From assembly GCA_959020715.1 (NCBI GenBank), contig CAUESV010000008.1:1-64000 (forward strand): a stretch of DNA of 64,000 bases, in the 5' to 3' direction. The stretch comes from an uncultured Collinsella sp. (lineage in GTDB: Bacteria > Actinomycetota > Coriobacteriia > Coriobacteriales > Coriobacteriaceae). The translations under genes were made by a program, and so were the position numbers. The notes beneath the pieces are model-generated. The model saw nothing but the letters and a program-made list of their open reading frames with translations, searched no databases and was not told the DNA's origin. Shown here one piece after another: positions 40,586 through 49,767 of the stretch (the stretch's first letter is position 1; every line of letters begins with the position of its first letter).

Positions 40586-41038
40586 TTAGAACGGGATGTC
40601 CTCATCGTAGACGTCGACCGCGGGCGGCGTAGCCACCGGTGCGGCAGGACGTGCTGCGGGCGCGGGAGCTGCGGGGGCGTAACCGCCCTGATCGTAGCCA
40701 CCCTGGCCACCGCGGGAGCTCATAAACTCGATCTCATCGACGATGACCTCAAGCTTGCTCCTGCGCTGACCGTCGCGCTCCCAAGAGCTGTAGCGCAGCT
40801 TGCCCTCGATCGCGACCTTGTTTCCCTTTGCCAGGAAACGGCTCACGGCCTCGGCGCGGGTGCCGAACATAGTGCAGTCGACAAAGTTGGGATAGTCCTC
40901 CCACTCGCCAGTCTGCGCGTTGCGGCGACGATCGTTCACGGCGACGCCAAAGGACAGAACCTGGGTTCCGCCGGCGGTGGCGCGCAGCTCGGGATCGCGG
41001 GTGAGGTTACCGGTGATGTTCACTCGATTGATGCTCAT
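40586..41038 (-). CDS. ssb: Single-stranded DNA-binding protein
   Basis: A 150-residue SSB with an OB fold at 1-110 (INRVNITGNLTRDPELR, FGVAVNDRR, LAKGNKVAIEGKL), a Gly/Ala/Pro-rich linker and the acidic partner-binding tip DEDIPF. Located between rpsF and rpsR as in most bacteria. Confidence 0.97.
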   Translation of the reverse strand: MSINRVNITGNLTRDPELRATAGGTQVLSFGVAVNDRRRNAQTGEWEDYPNFVDCTMFGTRAEAVSRFLAKGNKVAIEGKLRYSSWERDGQRRSKLEVIVDEIEFMSSRGGQGGYDQGGYAPAAPAPAARPAAPVATPPAVDVYDEDIPF

Positions 41039-41086
41039 AACTCACTACTTCCTCTTGGGGCACAAGCCCAGTCCAAAACGACAGTC

Positions 41087-41380
41087 TTACTCCTGGTCGT
41101 CGCGACGGACGATCATGTGGCGGACCACAGCGTCGGTGATGCGCAGGACGCGATCAAGCTCGGCGATCTGGGTAGGATCTGCGTGGAAGTTGATGAGGGT
41201 GTAGTCACCATCGGTGAGGTCGTTGATCTCGTAGGCGAGCTTGCGCTTGCCCCACTCGTCAACGGAGTCGACCTTGCCAGCGCCCTCAGCGATCGTGGTA
41301 TCGATACGCTTCATAACAGCGAGACGAGTCTCGGGGTCGAGCGACGGGTCAACAAAGAACAGCAGTTCATAAGCCTTCAT
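41087..41380 (-). CDS. rpsF: 30S ribosomal protein S6
   Basis: A 97-residue bS6 from ATG 41380, behind gaggaggt. MKAYELLFFVDPSL, WGKRKLAYEINDL.DGDYTLINFHA and ITDAVVRHMIVRRD match the family. Leads the S6-SSB-S18-L9 transcript; a good promoter lies at 41452-41480 with a hairpin in the leader. Confidence 0.97.
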   Translation of the reverse strand: MKAYELLFFVDPSLDPETRLAVMKRIDTTIAEGAGKVDSVDEWGKRKLAYEINDLTDGDYTLINFHADPTQIAELDRVLRITDAVVRHMIVRRDDQE

Positions 41381-41406
41381 ATTGTCACCTCCTCTGGGCA
41401 AATGTG

Positions 41407-41435
41407 GCTTCAGGTCGTGAAGGTGCGCCTGAAGC
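41407..41435 (-). promoter_or_regulatory. Leader hairpin of the rpsF operon
   Basis: gcttcagg and cctgaagc pair exactly in the 5' leader, 27 bp upstream of the rpsF ATG. S6:S18 autoregulatory leaders are known in many bacteria; I cannot confirm the conserved loop here. Confidence 0.35.
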
Positions 41436-41451
41436 AGGAAAAGACTTGGTA

Positions 41452-41480
41452 ATAATATCTTTCAACCTCCCAGGCTGCAA
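41452..41480 (-). promoter_or_regulatory. Promoter of the rpsF operon
   Basis: Minus strand TTGCAG (41475-41480), 17-bp spacer, TATTAT (41452-41457), 72 bp upstream of rpsF. Confidence 0.6.
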
Positions 41481-41841
41481 GAATATGCAGCTACAACCTC
41501 ATGACCTCCACATATACCCATGCTTACACGGCACTTCTCGCGTATTCCAACCAAATGCTGACCAAGAGCTTGACGAATTCGATAGCAAGATACGCTGCGG
41601 CGAGGACAACCTGAGTCAAACCGCAGGTCGCCGATTGCAGGGTTGTGGTCACGAAATGCATACCACCGGTTCGATCGATTGCCTCAAAATTTTTAAATTC
41701 GCTGCCACGTCATTGGTGAATACCTATTTTGAACAGATCATCGAGCGGGATCTGGCTGGTCAGGATGCTTTTTTAGTACTTATCCGGCACATGCCGGATA
41801 CGAGCGCGGAGCGAGCGGTTTAAAAAATGCCAAGTTTTCTG
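41481..41841. other. Gene-free stretch between rpsF promoter and tRNA-Ser promoter
   Basis: No supported gene. An ORF at 41404-41823 (plus, 139 codons) has no recognisable domain, no clear ribosome-binding site and overlaps the rpsF promoter antisense. No repeats seen. Confidence 0.5.
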
Positions 41842-41870
41842 TTTGCACTTTTCGATTCCTCGTGTATACT
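41842..41870 (+). promoter_or_regulatory. Promoter of tRNA-Ser(GGA)
   Basis: TTTGCA, 17-bp spacer, TATACT; the -10 ends 17 bp before the tRNA. Confidence 0.65.
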
Positions 41871-41887
41871 GACTTTCGCATTTAACG

Positions 41888-41977
41888 GAGAGTTGTCCGA
41901 GTGGCCGAAGGAGCACGATTGGAAATCGTGTAGGCGTCAAAAGCGTCTCCAGGGTTCAAATCCCTGACTCTCCGCCA
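41888..41977 (+). tRNA. tRNA-Ser (GGA)
   Basis: A 90-base class II tRNA with acceptor ggagagt/actctcc, anticodon loop ttGGAaa, long variable arm, TpsiC gttcaaat and encoded CCA. Confidence 0.95.
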
Positions 41978-41986
41978 GTTAATTCC

Positions 41987-42017
41987 AAAGCAGGCCTTAG
42001 TGCCTGCTTTGTTTTTA
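41987..42017 (+). terminator. Terminator between the two tRNA-Ser genes
   Basis: aaagcaggc/gcctgcttt stem followed by gttttta. Confidence 0.85.
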
Positions 42018-42025
42018 CCCCGCGC

Positions 42026-42116
42026 GGAGGGGTGGCAGAGTGGTTGAATGCGGCGGTCTCGAAAACCGTTTGGCCTGTATAAGGTCACGAGGGTTCGAAT
42101 CCCTCCTCCTCCGCCA
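42026..42116 (+). tRNA. tRNA-Ser (CGA)
   Basis: A 91-base class II tRNA with acceptor ggagggg/ctcctcc (one G-U), anticodon loop ctCGAaa, long variable arm, gttcgaat and CCA. Confidence 0.95.
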
Positions 42117-42127
42117 TTAGATGGTAT

Positions 42128-42158
42128 AAGCCCCAGCAATGGGGCTTTTTTCTTTTTG
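42128..42158 (+). terminator. Terminator after tRNA-Ser(CGA)
   Basis: aagcccc/ggggctt stem followed by ttttcttttt. Confidence 0.85.
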
Positions 42159-42213
42159 GGCACATTTCAATAACGCGCAGGAGGAGGGATTCAAAACCCG
42201 CCCTTCCCTCAAA

Positions 42214-42275
42214 AACATGTACGTCACCCTCCAAAACCGACATTTTTCGACATCTTTGAAGGCTGACGTACACGT
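42214..42275. repeat. Palindromic element, copy 1, flanking the nuclease-like gene
   Basis: acatgtacgtcaccctccaa...tttgaaggctgacgtacacgt forms imperfect inverted arms around cgacatttttcgacatc. The same element occurs inverted at 43412-43481. Confidence 0.8.
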
Positions 42276-42300
42276 TTGGATTGAGCTCACGGGAGTGGCA

Positions 42301-43308
42301 CTATTCGGAAGGCGCCTCTTCGTCTCGCATGCCTTTCCAGTTGCGGATAAGCGCCTTGCGTAGTTCGTTTTGCTCTCGCTGGTGCCCGGTGTCGGTACAG
42401 CGAGGCATGCCGAGTGCTTCGCGAATGTTGTTCATGGCGCGGTGAAAGGCGAGCTGGCTGCCGAACTGAGCCGAGGTGAGCGTAACGATTCGATATCCCA
42501 TTTGGGGGAGAACGGCCTCTCGCTCCGCATCTGCTCCTTTGCGCTCGAACTCATCGTGAAAGCCGCCCTTATATTCGATACCGAGCTCCCTGCGCTTGTA
42601 GGTAACGAGCGCATCGATTTTGAGTGTTCGAGCTTTGGCGCAATGCCAGAGACGTTGAGGGATCTCGAGCGGTTTGTTGAGTTCGATACCTCGGATGCCA
42701 ACGCCGCCTTGGCTTGTTGGGAGTGAGAGGGCGATTGCCGAAGCGGTCTCCATAGGAGAGGCCGAGCGATCGTAGATGTGCCTGAGCGCGAGCCGTGCAC
42801 GTGTGGCACCGGGTTTGCCCGGGTGCCGATCGAGTAGTTCGATTATTTCATCCTTGGAGGTGGTGGCTGGTTGCTCGGTATAAGGTTCGGCGAGATTGAG
42901 CCTCATGCGATAATCGCCGCAAACTTCATAGCCATATTCGAGATATTCGATCCTATCCATCCACTCGGCAGCGAGCACGAAGGTGAAGGCTTCGTCGGTG
43001 ATGAAGATTCCGGGCGTCAACTCGTTAATATGCTCGTAGGGAAGATTTTGTCCAAGAATGTGGCAAATGACGCCTTTGGTGCGAATTCGCTCGAATTCGA
43101 ATACAACCGCGATATCGATAGTCTTAAGCATATCGGACGGAATGCCGCAGTCGGTAAGCGCCTGTCGTATGCGCGCAACGCGTTGTTGGGTGGAGATGCC
43201 TTGTGCGCCTATCTGGTAGTCGTGCCGCGCAAGAGACTGAACCAAATTCTGGGGTGCATGATGGACAAGCCATGCGGTTTTATGCGAAATGAGAACAGGG
43301 GTATCCAT
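42301..43308 (-). CDS. PD-(D/E)XK nuclease-like protein of unknown function
   Basis: A 335-residue protein from ATG 43308 (gagg six bases upstream). The C-terminal half has a nuclease-like core: SPMETASAIAL helix (~184-194), Asp232 (KIDALV), Glu245 and Lys247 (GIEYKGGFH), then ERKGADAERE, GYRIVTLT and a final helix, in the style of DUF559/very-short-patch-type folds. The N-terminal ~150 residues are not recognised but include possible strands and helices suited to recognition or regulation. Coriobacteriia seem to carry many relatives (recollection, unverified). It lies alone between inverted palindromes. DNA cleavage is inference. Confidence 0.65.
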   Translation of the reverse strand: MDTPVLISHKTAWLVHHAPQNLVQSLARHDYQIGAQGISTQQRVARIRQALTDCGIPSDMLKTIDIAVVFEFERIRTKGVICHILGQNLPYEHINELTPGIFITDEAFTFVLAAEWMDRIEYLEYGYEVCGDYRMRLNLAEPYTEQPATTSKDEIIELLDRHPGKPGATRARLALRHIYDRSASPMETASAIALSLPTSQGGVGIRGIELNKPLEIPQRLWHCAKARTLKIDALVTYKRRELGIEYKGGFHDEFERKGADAEREAVLPQMGYRIVTLTSAQFGSQLAFHRAMNNIREALGMPRCTDTGHQREQNELRKALIRNWKGMRDEEAPSE

Positions 43309-43411
43309 TGAGGGCCTCTCGCTCTGAGCCGGTATCCAACTCTTATGTCCGTTGAAGTGGGGAAATATACCGGATGTGAGTAAATCAACTCACTCATGCT
43401 GTGAGCCCAAT

Positions 43412-43481
43412 CCAAACATGTACGTCACCCTCCAAAGATGTCGAAAAATGTCGTTTTTGGAGGCTGACGTACATGTTTTGG
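43412..43481. repeat. Palindromic element, copy 2, inverted relative to copy 1
   Basis: ccaaacatgtacgtcaccctc...gaggctgacgtacatgttttgg. Its reverse complement matches 42214-42275 through the cgacatttttcgacatctttg centre with few differences. With 43309-43411 and 43482-43612 it fills the 304-bp gap; nothing else seen there. Confidence 0.8.
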
Positions 43482-43612
43482 ACCCCTGGCATTCCAGCAA
43501 CGCCACGCCCGTGCCCAGTCCCTACCGTTTGCCGAGCAATGAAGCCGCTACGGCGTCCAACCATGTACTATGTACGGGCATTGTTCAAACCTACAACTCA
43601 AAGGACCCCATC

Positions 43613-44302
43613 TTGCCCGTCGTCGCCGCTATGACCGTTACTTCACACGCCTCGGATGCCATGGTCGCTATCCCGTTTTGGCTCGAGATGTTCGCCGTTG
43701 TCGCGGCATCGATCTCGGGTGTGCTGGTCGCGCGTGAACACAAGCTCGACCTGGTGGGCGCGGTCGCGCTCGCGGTGGTCTGCGGTCTGGGCGGCGGTCT
43801 TTTGCGCGATATGACGCTCCAGGTCGGCAACGTCTACATCCTCAACCAACCCATGGCGTTACCGCTCTCCATCGCCACGGCGGCCATCATCTATATCTTC
43901 CCGGCAATCGTCGATAAGCCCGACAAGCTCATTCCCCTGCTCGACATCATCTCGGTCGGCATCTATGCGGCAACCGGCGCGGACAAGGCGCTGGTCTACG
44001 GATTTGCGCCCGCCGTGTGCATCATGATGGGCTTCTTCACCGCAGTGGGCGGCGGCATGCTGCGCGACGGCTTTATGGGCGTGGTGCCGGGCATTTTCCA
44101 ACGCACTAACTTTTATGCCATCGCAGCCATCGCCGGATCGGCAAGCTATGTAAGCCTCGTTAAGAGCGGCCTCGTGAGCAATGTTGCCGCGCTGGTCGTA
44201 TGCGTCATCGTGACCATGGGGCTGCGCTGGCTATCGCTGCGCTTTGACATCAAAAGCCCCACCGAGGACGACATCGCACGCTTTTTGCACCGTAAAAAAT
44301 AG
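43613..44302 (+). CDS. TRIC cation channel/UPF0126 family membrane protein
   Basis: A 229-residue protein with about seven hydrophobic helices. TTG 43613 is proposed as start because aaagga lies seven bases upstream; ATG 43631 is the alternative. The open frame upstream runs through the palindrome and is not credible. Two GGG-x-x-RD repeats (GLGGGLLRDM and AVGGGMLRDG) mark the two halves of the UPF0126/TRIC fold. Prokaryotic TRIC proteins conduct potassium as trimers; some relatives are linked to glycine transport. It runs against the local strand. Confidence 0.85.
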   Translation: MPVVAAMTVTSHASDAMVAIPFWLEMFAVVAASISGVLVAREHKLDLVGAVALAVVCGLGGGLLRDMTLQVGNVYILNQPMALPLSIATAAIIYIFPAIVDKPDKLIPLLDIISVGIYAATGADKALVYGFAPAVCIMMGFFTAVGGGMLRDGFMGVVPGIFQRTNFYAIAAIAGSASYVSLVKSGLVSNVAALVVCVIVTMGLRWLSLRFDIKSPTEDDIARFLHRKK

Positions 44303-44408
44303 GTAGCACGGCCCAACCCTTCGAAATGCAACCGAGAGGTTCTTTTAGAGCGCTTGCGCGTTGGGTACCCTGTTAGATACCTGTCGAGCATCTAACGAAG
44401 GATTCACC

Positions 44409-45554
44409 ATGCCTTGCAACCAAGTACCGTCGGCCCGGCGCCACAAAGCGCAGGCCCGCATCACTATCCTATTCGCGCTTATCGCACTGGCGTTTACCGC
44501 GCTCCCCACCATGGCGTTCGCCGGCACCGACACCGCGGGCAACATGCTCGCAACCGAAGTTGACTCAAATCCGTCCGGCGTCGAGGGCGACCTGTACTGG
44601 GCCGGCCAAAGCCTCAACCTAGACGATGCCTCCATCGACCGCGATATTATCGCGGCGGGCGAGAGCCTGTCGATTCGCGATTGCACCGTAGGCGGCGCCG
44701 TTCGCCTGGCGGCGCGCACCATCGATATCGCTAAAACCGCAATCGATGGAAGCGTGACGGTAGCCGGCCAGCACGTCGTGCTTAACACCGGTAGCACCGC
44801 CAACTGTTTTTACGCGGCAGGCGAGACGGTCGCCCTGCGCGGCTCCGCTAAATCGGCGGCGCTCGCCGGCGACACCGTAACCATCGATGGCACCGTCGAG
44901 GGCGATGTCGAGGTTTGGGCCGACAAACTCATCCTGGGCAAGAACGCCCGCATCACCGGCACCGTGAACGCGCACGTCTCCGAGGACCCCGAGCGTGCCG
45001 CGGGAGCCGAGGTCGGTGCCCTCAAGATCGACCGCACCGAGAACAAAGATACTTCCACCGTTAACGATGTCATCGGCGGTATCGTCGCCGCGGCACTCTC
45101 GACCTGCTTTGTCGCCCTGCTGCTCGAGCTCGTCTTTCCGCGCGCGACCGCCGGCGCCGCCGGCATGCTCCACCAGCGCCCCACGCCCCTGTGGGTGAGC
45201 GGTCTTCTGGGCACGATTGCTATCGCCCCCGCCGTCCTACTGTTGATTATCTCTATCGCTGGTCTGTCGCTTGCCGGAACCCTCTTGTGCGGCGTTATCG
45301 GCATCGCGTTGGTGTCGAGTGCCTTTGCGGGGTGCGCGATCGCCCGCATGGTCGGACACAACCAGAACCGCTACGCCATGGCAGCCGTGGGCGGCATCGC
45401 CGCGGGTGCGCTTACGGCAATCCCCCTCGTAGGCGATTTCATCAGCGGCGTGGCCTTCGTCTTTACACTCGGCTACATCATCCAGATCATCTGGCGCAAC
45501 GCCCACCTCAAGCCGCAGCAGCCGGCTAACACGCCGGGACTCCCCACCGCTTAA
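44409..45554 (+). CDS. Exported polymer-forming (bactofilin-like) membrane protein
   Basis: A 381-residue protein from ATG 44409 (gaagga upstream). Signal peptide or anchor ~18-40 (ITILFALIALAFTALPTMAFA). Residues ~55-200 show regular short repeats (DRDIIAAGESLSIRD, GGAVRLAARTIDI, DGSVTVAGQHVVL, DGTVEGDVEVWAD) like the bactofilin/polymer-forming beta-helix. Residues ~220-370 have four to five hydrophobic helices. Cytoplasmic bactofilins lack a signal peptide, so the repeat domain here should face outside; such proteins are common in Firmicutes and Actinomycetota but little studied. Confidence 0.8.
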   Translation: MPCNQVPSARRHKAQARITILFALIALAFTALPTMAFAGTDTAGNMLATEVDSNPSGVEGDLYWAGQSLNLDDASIDRDIIAAGESLSIRDCTVGGAVRLAARTIDIAKTAIDGSVTVAGQHVVLNTGSTANCFYAAGETVALRGSAKSAALAGDTVTIDGTVEGDVEVWADKLILGKNARITGTVNAHVSEDPERAAGAEVGALKIDRTENKDTSTVNDVIGGIVAAALSTCFVALLLELVFPRATAGAAGMLHQRPTPLWVSGLLGTIAIAPAVLLLIISIAGLSLAGTLLCGVIGIALVSSAFAGCAIARMVGHNQNRYAMAAVGGIAAGALTAIPLVGDFISGVAFVFTLGYIIQIIWRNAHLKPQQPANTPGLPTA

Positions 45555-45563
45555 CCACCAACT

Positions 45564-45592
45564 ACCACAAAGGGGACAGGCACCTTTGTGGT
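45564..45592. terminator. Palindrome with GGGGACAGG core after the polymer-forming gene
   Basis: accacaaagg/cctttgtggt arms around ggacaggca; close relative of 5170-5206. Confidence 0.6.
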
Positions 45593-45621
45593 GGTGCAGG
45601 CCGTCTCAATCCCCGTGCACC

Positions 45622-45657
45622 AAAAAGGGCGCCGACCATCGCGGTCGACGCCCTTTC
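45622..45657 (-). terminator. Terminator after typA
   Basis: Minus strand aaagggcg-tcgacc-gcga-tggtcgg-cgcccttt followed by ttgg; 27 bp past the typA stop. Confidence 0.8.
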
Positions 45658-45683
45658 TTGTTAAACACTATAAAGCCCAGCGC

Positions 45684-47522
<1,839 letters not shown>

Positions 47523-47639
47523 GTAGTTCCCCTATCTTCTATCCATATACAAACGGCACGCGTATGCGGCCCGCTCAGCGATACAACGCTCAGCGGGAAT
47601 ATTGAGCCTTTTACCGAAAACTCGTTTATTTTAGCGATT

Positions 47640-48089
47640 TTAGATGAGAGGGGTTTCCTCACCTGCAGGTTCAGGGTCGCTCCACATAAAACCATCGCCG
47701 GCGCCCATGCCCTCATACAGCACATATGCCGAAAAACCGCTCTCGAGCGTGGTTTCGAAGAAGCTCACGAGCAGAGCATCGTGATAGCCGCCGTCAATCT
47801 CGACGCAGCCGGTGTAGCCGATGGCATAGCGGGCGATACGGCCCAGGCCCTCGTCCTTAAGACCCATCTTGTGCTCGGAGATAAAGTTGGTAGCCGCCTC
47901 GAGGCACGCCTCTTCGCCATCCTCATCGAGCGCCGCCAGATAACGGTTGGAAGCGGCATCCTCAATTGCCACGACCACGCCAGGGTTTTCACCGGCGGCC
48001 AGGTCATCCAAGAACGCACCGATCAGGTCACACACCATGGCGTCGAGCTCGGCGGAGACGTTACCGGCGTCCTGCATATCCTGTGCCAT
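47640..48089 (-). CDS. Conserved protein of unknown function
   Basis: A 149-residue acidic protein without signal peptide or membrane helix. ggaagg precedes ATG 48089. Sequence is mixed alpha/beta with a Gly-rich centre (IGYTGCVEIDGGYHDALLVSFFET). No family recognised. The same strand carries a small membrane protein and the bifunctional-nuclease gene upstream, with short gaps (30 and 33 bp), implying one transcript. Confidence 0.75.
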   Translation of the reverse strand: MAQDMQDAGNVSAELDAMVCDLIGAFLDDLAAGENPGVVVAIEDAASNRYLAALDEDGEEACLEAATNFISEHKMGLKDEGLGRIARYAIGYTGCVEIDGGYHDALLVSFFETTLESGFSAYVLYEGMGAGDGFMWSDPEPAGEETPLI

Positions 48090-48119
48090 CTTTAGACCTT
48101 CCCATCGAGTCTGGCGTCG

Positions 48120-48476
48120 TTACAGTTCTTGCGCCTCGGCGGCGATCTTGGCGGCAGCGTCGCGGGCGCACATCATATCCATCGCGCGCTTGTCGAGCAC
48201 CTTGATCTGACTGGTCAGCATTACCGCATCGACCACGCCCCAGATCACGAGGCCCGTAGAGATCGAAAACCCAAGCGCACCAACTGTACCACGAAGGCGC
48301 GAGCAGATTGCCGCGACAAGGGCGGAGATGACAACCATCTTGATAAACGAGCCGCGGCGCTCGCGAAGCGTGCGGGCCTGTGTCACATAGGCAATGCGAG
48401 CCGCCTCAGAAGCCTCCGAGCGCATCTGGGCCTCACGCGCAATGGCTGCCGCCTCGGCCGACATACCGCCGGCCAT
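48120..48476 (-). CDS. Small membrane protein of unknown function
   Basis: A 118-residue protein. Residues ~1-45 are Ala/Arg/Glu-rich helix, followed by two hydrophobic helices (~46-62 and ~66-88) and an Ala-rich charged helix. A second ATG four codons in is possible. No named family. Middle gene of a likely three-gene transcript with 48510-49010 and 47640-48089. Confidence 0.65.
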   Translation of the reverse strand: MAGGMSAEAAAIAREAQMRSEASEAARIAYVTQARTLRERRGSFIKMVVISALVAAICSRLRGTVGALGFSISTGLVIWGVVDAVMLTSQIKVLDKRAMDMMCARDAAAKIAAEAQEL

Positions 48477-48509
48477 CAGCGAACGCTCCGCATCCTAGCC
48501 ACCCCGCAT

Positions 48510-49010
48510 TTAGAAGTCATCGGGGGAGAGCGTATGGATGAACTCGTCGAACTTCTCGAACTCCTGCTCGTCGTCGACTTCCTCGGCATGGGCAGAAACG
48601 GTGCCCAGGCGATTCATGATGTCGTCCTCCACAAACATGGGGGCATTGCTGCGCACGGCAAGGGCAATGGCATCACTGGGGCGGGCGTCGATCTTGCGCT
48701 CGTCACCATCGGCCAGTACGACGATCGTCGCGTAGAACACCGGCGGCTCGGCGCGAACGATCTCGATGCGCTCGAGCTTGGCGCCCAGGGCGTCAACGGT
48801 ATCGAGCAGCAGGTCATGGGTGATCGGGCGCTCGGCGCGGCCGCTATCGATGCCGCGGCTAATGGCAGCAGCTTCAAACGAACCAGTCTGAATGGAAAGA
48901 GAACGCAGTGGCGCGGGCGAGTCCGATTTGCTGCAGCGCTCGCGAAGCACGATAAGCGATGGCACGGGACCGGCGGCCATGACGATGGTCTCTATGTCGA
49001 CACGAACCAT
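48510..49010 (-). CDS. Bifunctional nuclease family (DUF151) protein
   Basis: A 166-residue protein from ATG 49010 with ggaggt at good spacing. The DUF151/BFN core is seen in PSLIVLRER, LSIQTGSFEAAAISRGI, THDLLLDTVDALGAKLERIEI and the signature ARPSDAIALAVRSNAPMFV. Plant and thermophile members show DNase/RNase activity; bacterial roles are poorly known. Acidic C-terminal tail (EEVDDEQEFEKFDEF). Confidence 0.88.
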   Translation of the reverse strand: MVRVDIETIVMAAGPVPSLIVLRERCSKSDSPAPLRSLSIQTGSFEAAAISRGIDSGRAERPITHDLLLDTVDALGAKLERIEIVRAEPPVFYATIVVLADGDERKIDARPSDAIALAVRSNAPMFVEDDIMNRLGTVSAHAEEVDDEQEFEKFDEFIHTLSPDDF

Positions 49011-49129
49011 GGAACACCTCCGGTACGTAGCGGTTAACACGCGGCAGCCCGCCGCATTGAATAGCTATACTACCCAATCTTTCGCACAGCACACAAAACC
49101 AAAATGAGATTTATCGCAGACAAGAAAAA

Positions 49130-49154
49130 AGCCCCGAGGCAACGCCCCAGGGCT
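49130..49154 (-). terminator. Terminator of the tRNA cluster
   Basis: Minus strand agccctggggcgttgcctc-ggggct followed by tttttt. Confidence 0.75.
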
Positions 49155-49168
49155 CTTCACAGTTTTGA

Positions 49169-49245
49169 TGGTGGACCTGACAAGATTCGAACTTGTGACC
49201 TCCCGGTTATCAGCCGGACGCTCTAACCAACTGAGCTACAGGTCC
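49169..49245 (-). tRNA. tRNA-Ile (GAT), copy 1
   Basis: A 77-base tRNA with acceptor ggacctg, anticodon GAT, TpsiC gttcgaat and encoded CCA. Identical to 49393-49469. Confidence 0.95.
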
Positions 49246-49249
49246 ATCA

Positions 49250-49325
49250 TGGTGGAGGTTAGGGGGATCGAACCCCTGACCTCAGGCTTGCAAAGCCCGC
49301 GCTCTCCCAGCTGAGCTAAACCCCC
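49250..49325 (-). tRNA. tRNA-Ala (TGC)
   Basis: A 76-base tRNA beginning gggggtttagctcag, anticodon TGC, gttcgatc and encoded CCA. Confidence 0.95.
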
Positions 49326-49336
49326 ACGGAGACAGT

Positions 49337-49381
49337 AATAAACACCCCAGCGGCGACTCGGCTCTCGCTGGGGTGTTTATT
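49337..49381 (-). terminator. Hairpin between tRNA-Ile copy 2 and tRNA-Ala
   Basis: aataaacaccccagcg and cgctggggtgtttatt are exact 16-bp inverted copies; the minus-strand end gtttatta is T-rich. Termination between tRNAs or a processing signal. Confidence 0.7.
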
Positions 49382-49392
49382 GCGAAAGAAAG

Positions 49393-49469
49393 TGGTGGAC
49401 CTGACAAGATTCGAACTTGTGACCTCCCGGTTATCAGCCGGACGCTCTAACCAACTGAGCTACAGGTCC
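49393..49469 (-). tRNA. tRNA-Ile (GAT), copy 2
   Basis: Sequence identical to 49169-49245, first of the cluster in transcription order. Confidence 0.95.
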
Positions 49470-49483
49470 ATCGCGCAAGGGAT

Positions 49484-49513
49484 ATATTAGACGAGTCGTT
49501 ACGCGCGCGTCAA
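49484..49513 (-). promoter_or_regulatory. Promoter of the tRNA Ile-Ala-Ile cluster
   Basis: Minus strand TTGACG (49508-49513), 18-bp spacer, TAATAT (49484-49489), 14 bp before the tRNA. Confidence 0.65.
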
Positions 49514-49540
49514 CAACTTTTTTGAAAATCTTTGGAGGGT

Positions 49541-49676
49541 GTGTCAGACGGCTGGGCGAGATGGGTTAGGTTTGCTGCTCGGGCAGTCCTGCGCAAGACG
49601 AAGGCCACATTAAGTGGCCTTCTTTGCGCGCGGAACTCGCGACAAACCTAACTCATCTCGCCCAGCCGTCTGACAC
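49541..49676. repeat. Long inverted repeat with 34-bp arms
   Basis: Arms 49541-49574 and 49643-49676 match with a single mismatch (gtgtcagacggctgggcgag...). The 68-base centre contains its own hairpin gaaggccac/gtggccttc (49600-49622). It lies between gyrA and the tRNA cluster, outside the gyrA terminator. Confidence 0.85.
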
Positions 49677-49693
49677 GGGGCTCCAAGCTTGTC

Positions 49694-49727
49694 AAAAAAG
49701 CGGTCGGCGCGCAGGTGCGCCGACCGC
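49694..49727 (-). terminator. Terminator after gyrA
   Basis: Minus strand gcggtcggcgc / gcgccgaccgc followed by tttttt; 40 bp past the stop. Confidence 0.9.
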
Positions 49728-49767
49728 CGATATATGGGGTCTGATATTTTCTACCAGCTAGTTCCTC

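Noticed and set aside
41404..41823. 139-codon plus-strand ORF upstream of tRNA-Ser
   Set aside because: No domain, no ribosome-binding site, and it overlaps the rpsF promoter in antisense.
41882..42163. 93-codon minus-strand ORF
   Set aside because: It is the reverse complement of two tRNA-Ser genes; such spurious proteins are common annotation errors.
42214..43481. CRISPR array
   Set aside because: Only two copies of the repeat, inverted and 1.1 kb apart; no regularly spaced direct repeats were seen anywhere in the window.
43352..43612. Upstream extension of the TRIC-family frame
   Set aside because: It passes through the palindromic element and lacks membrane or conserved sequence; a TTG with good ribosome-binding site lies at 43613.
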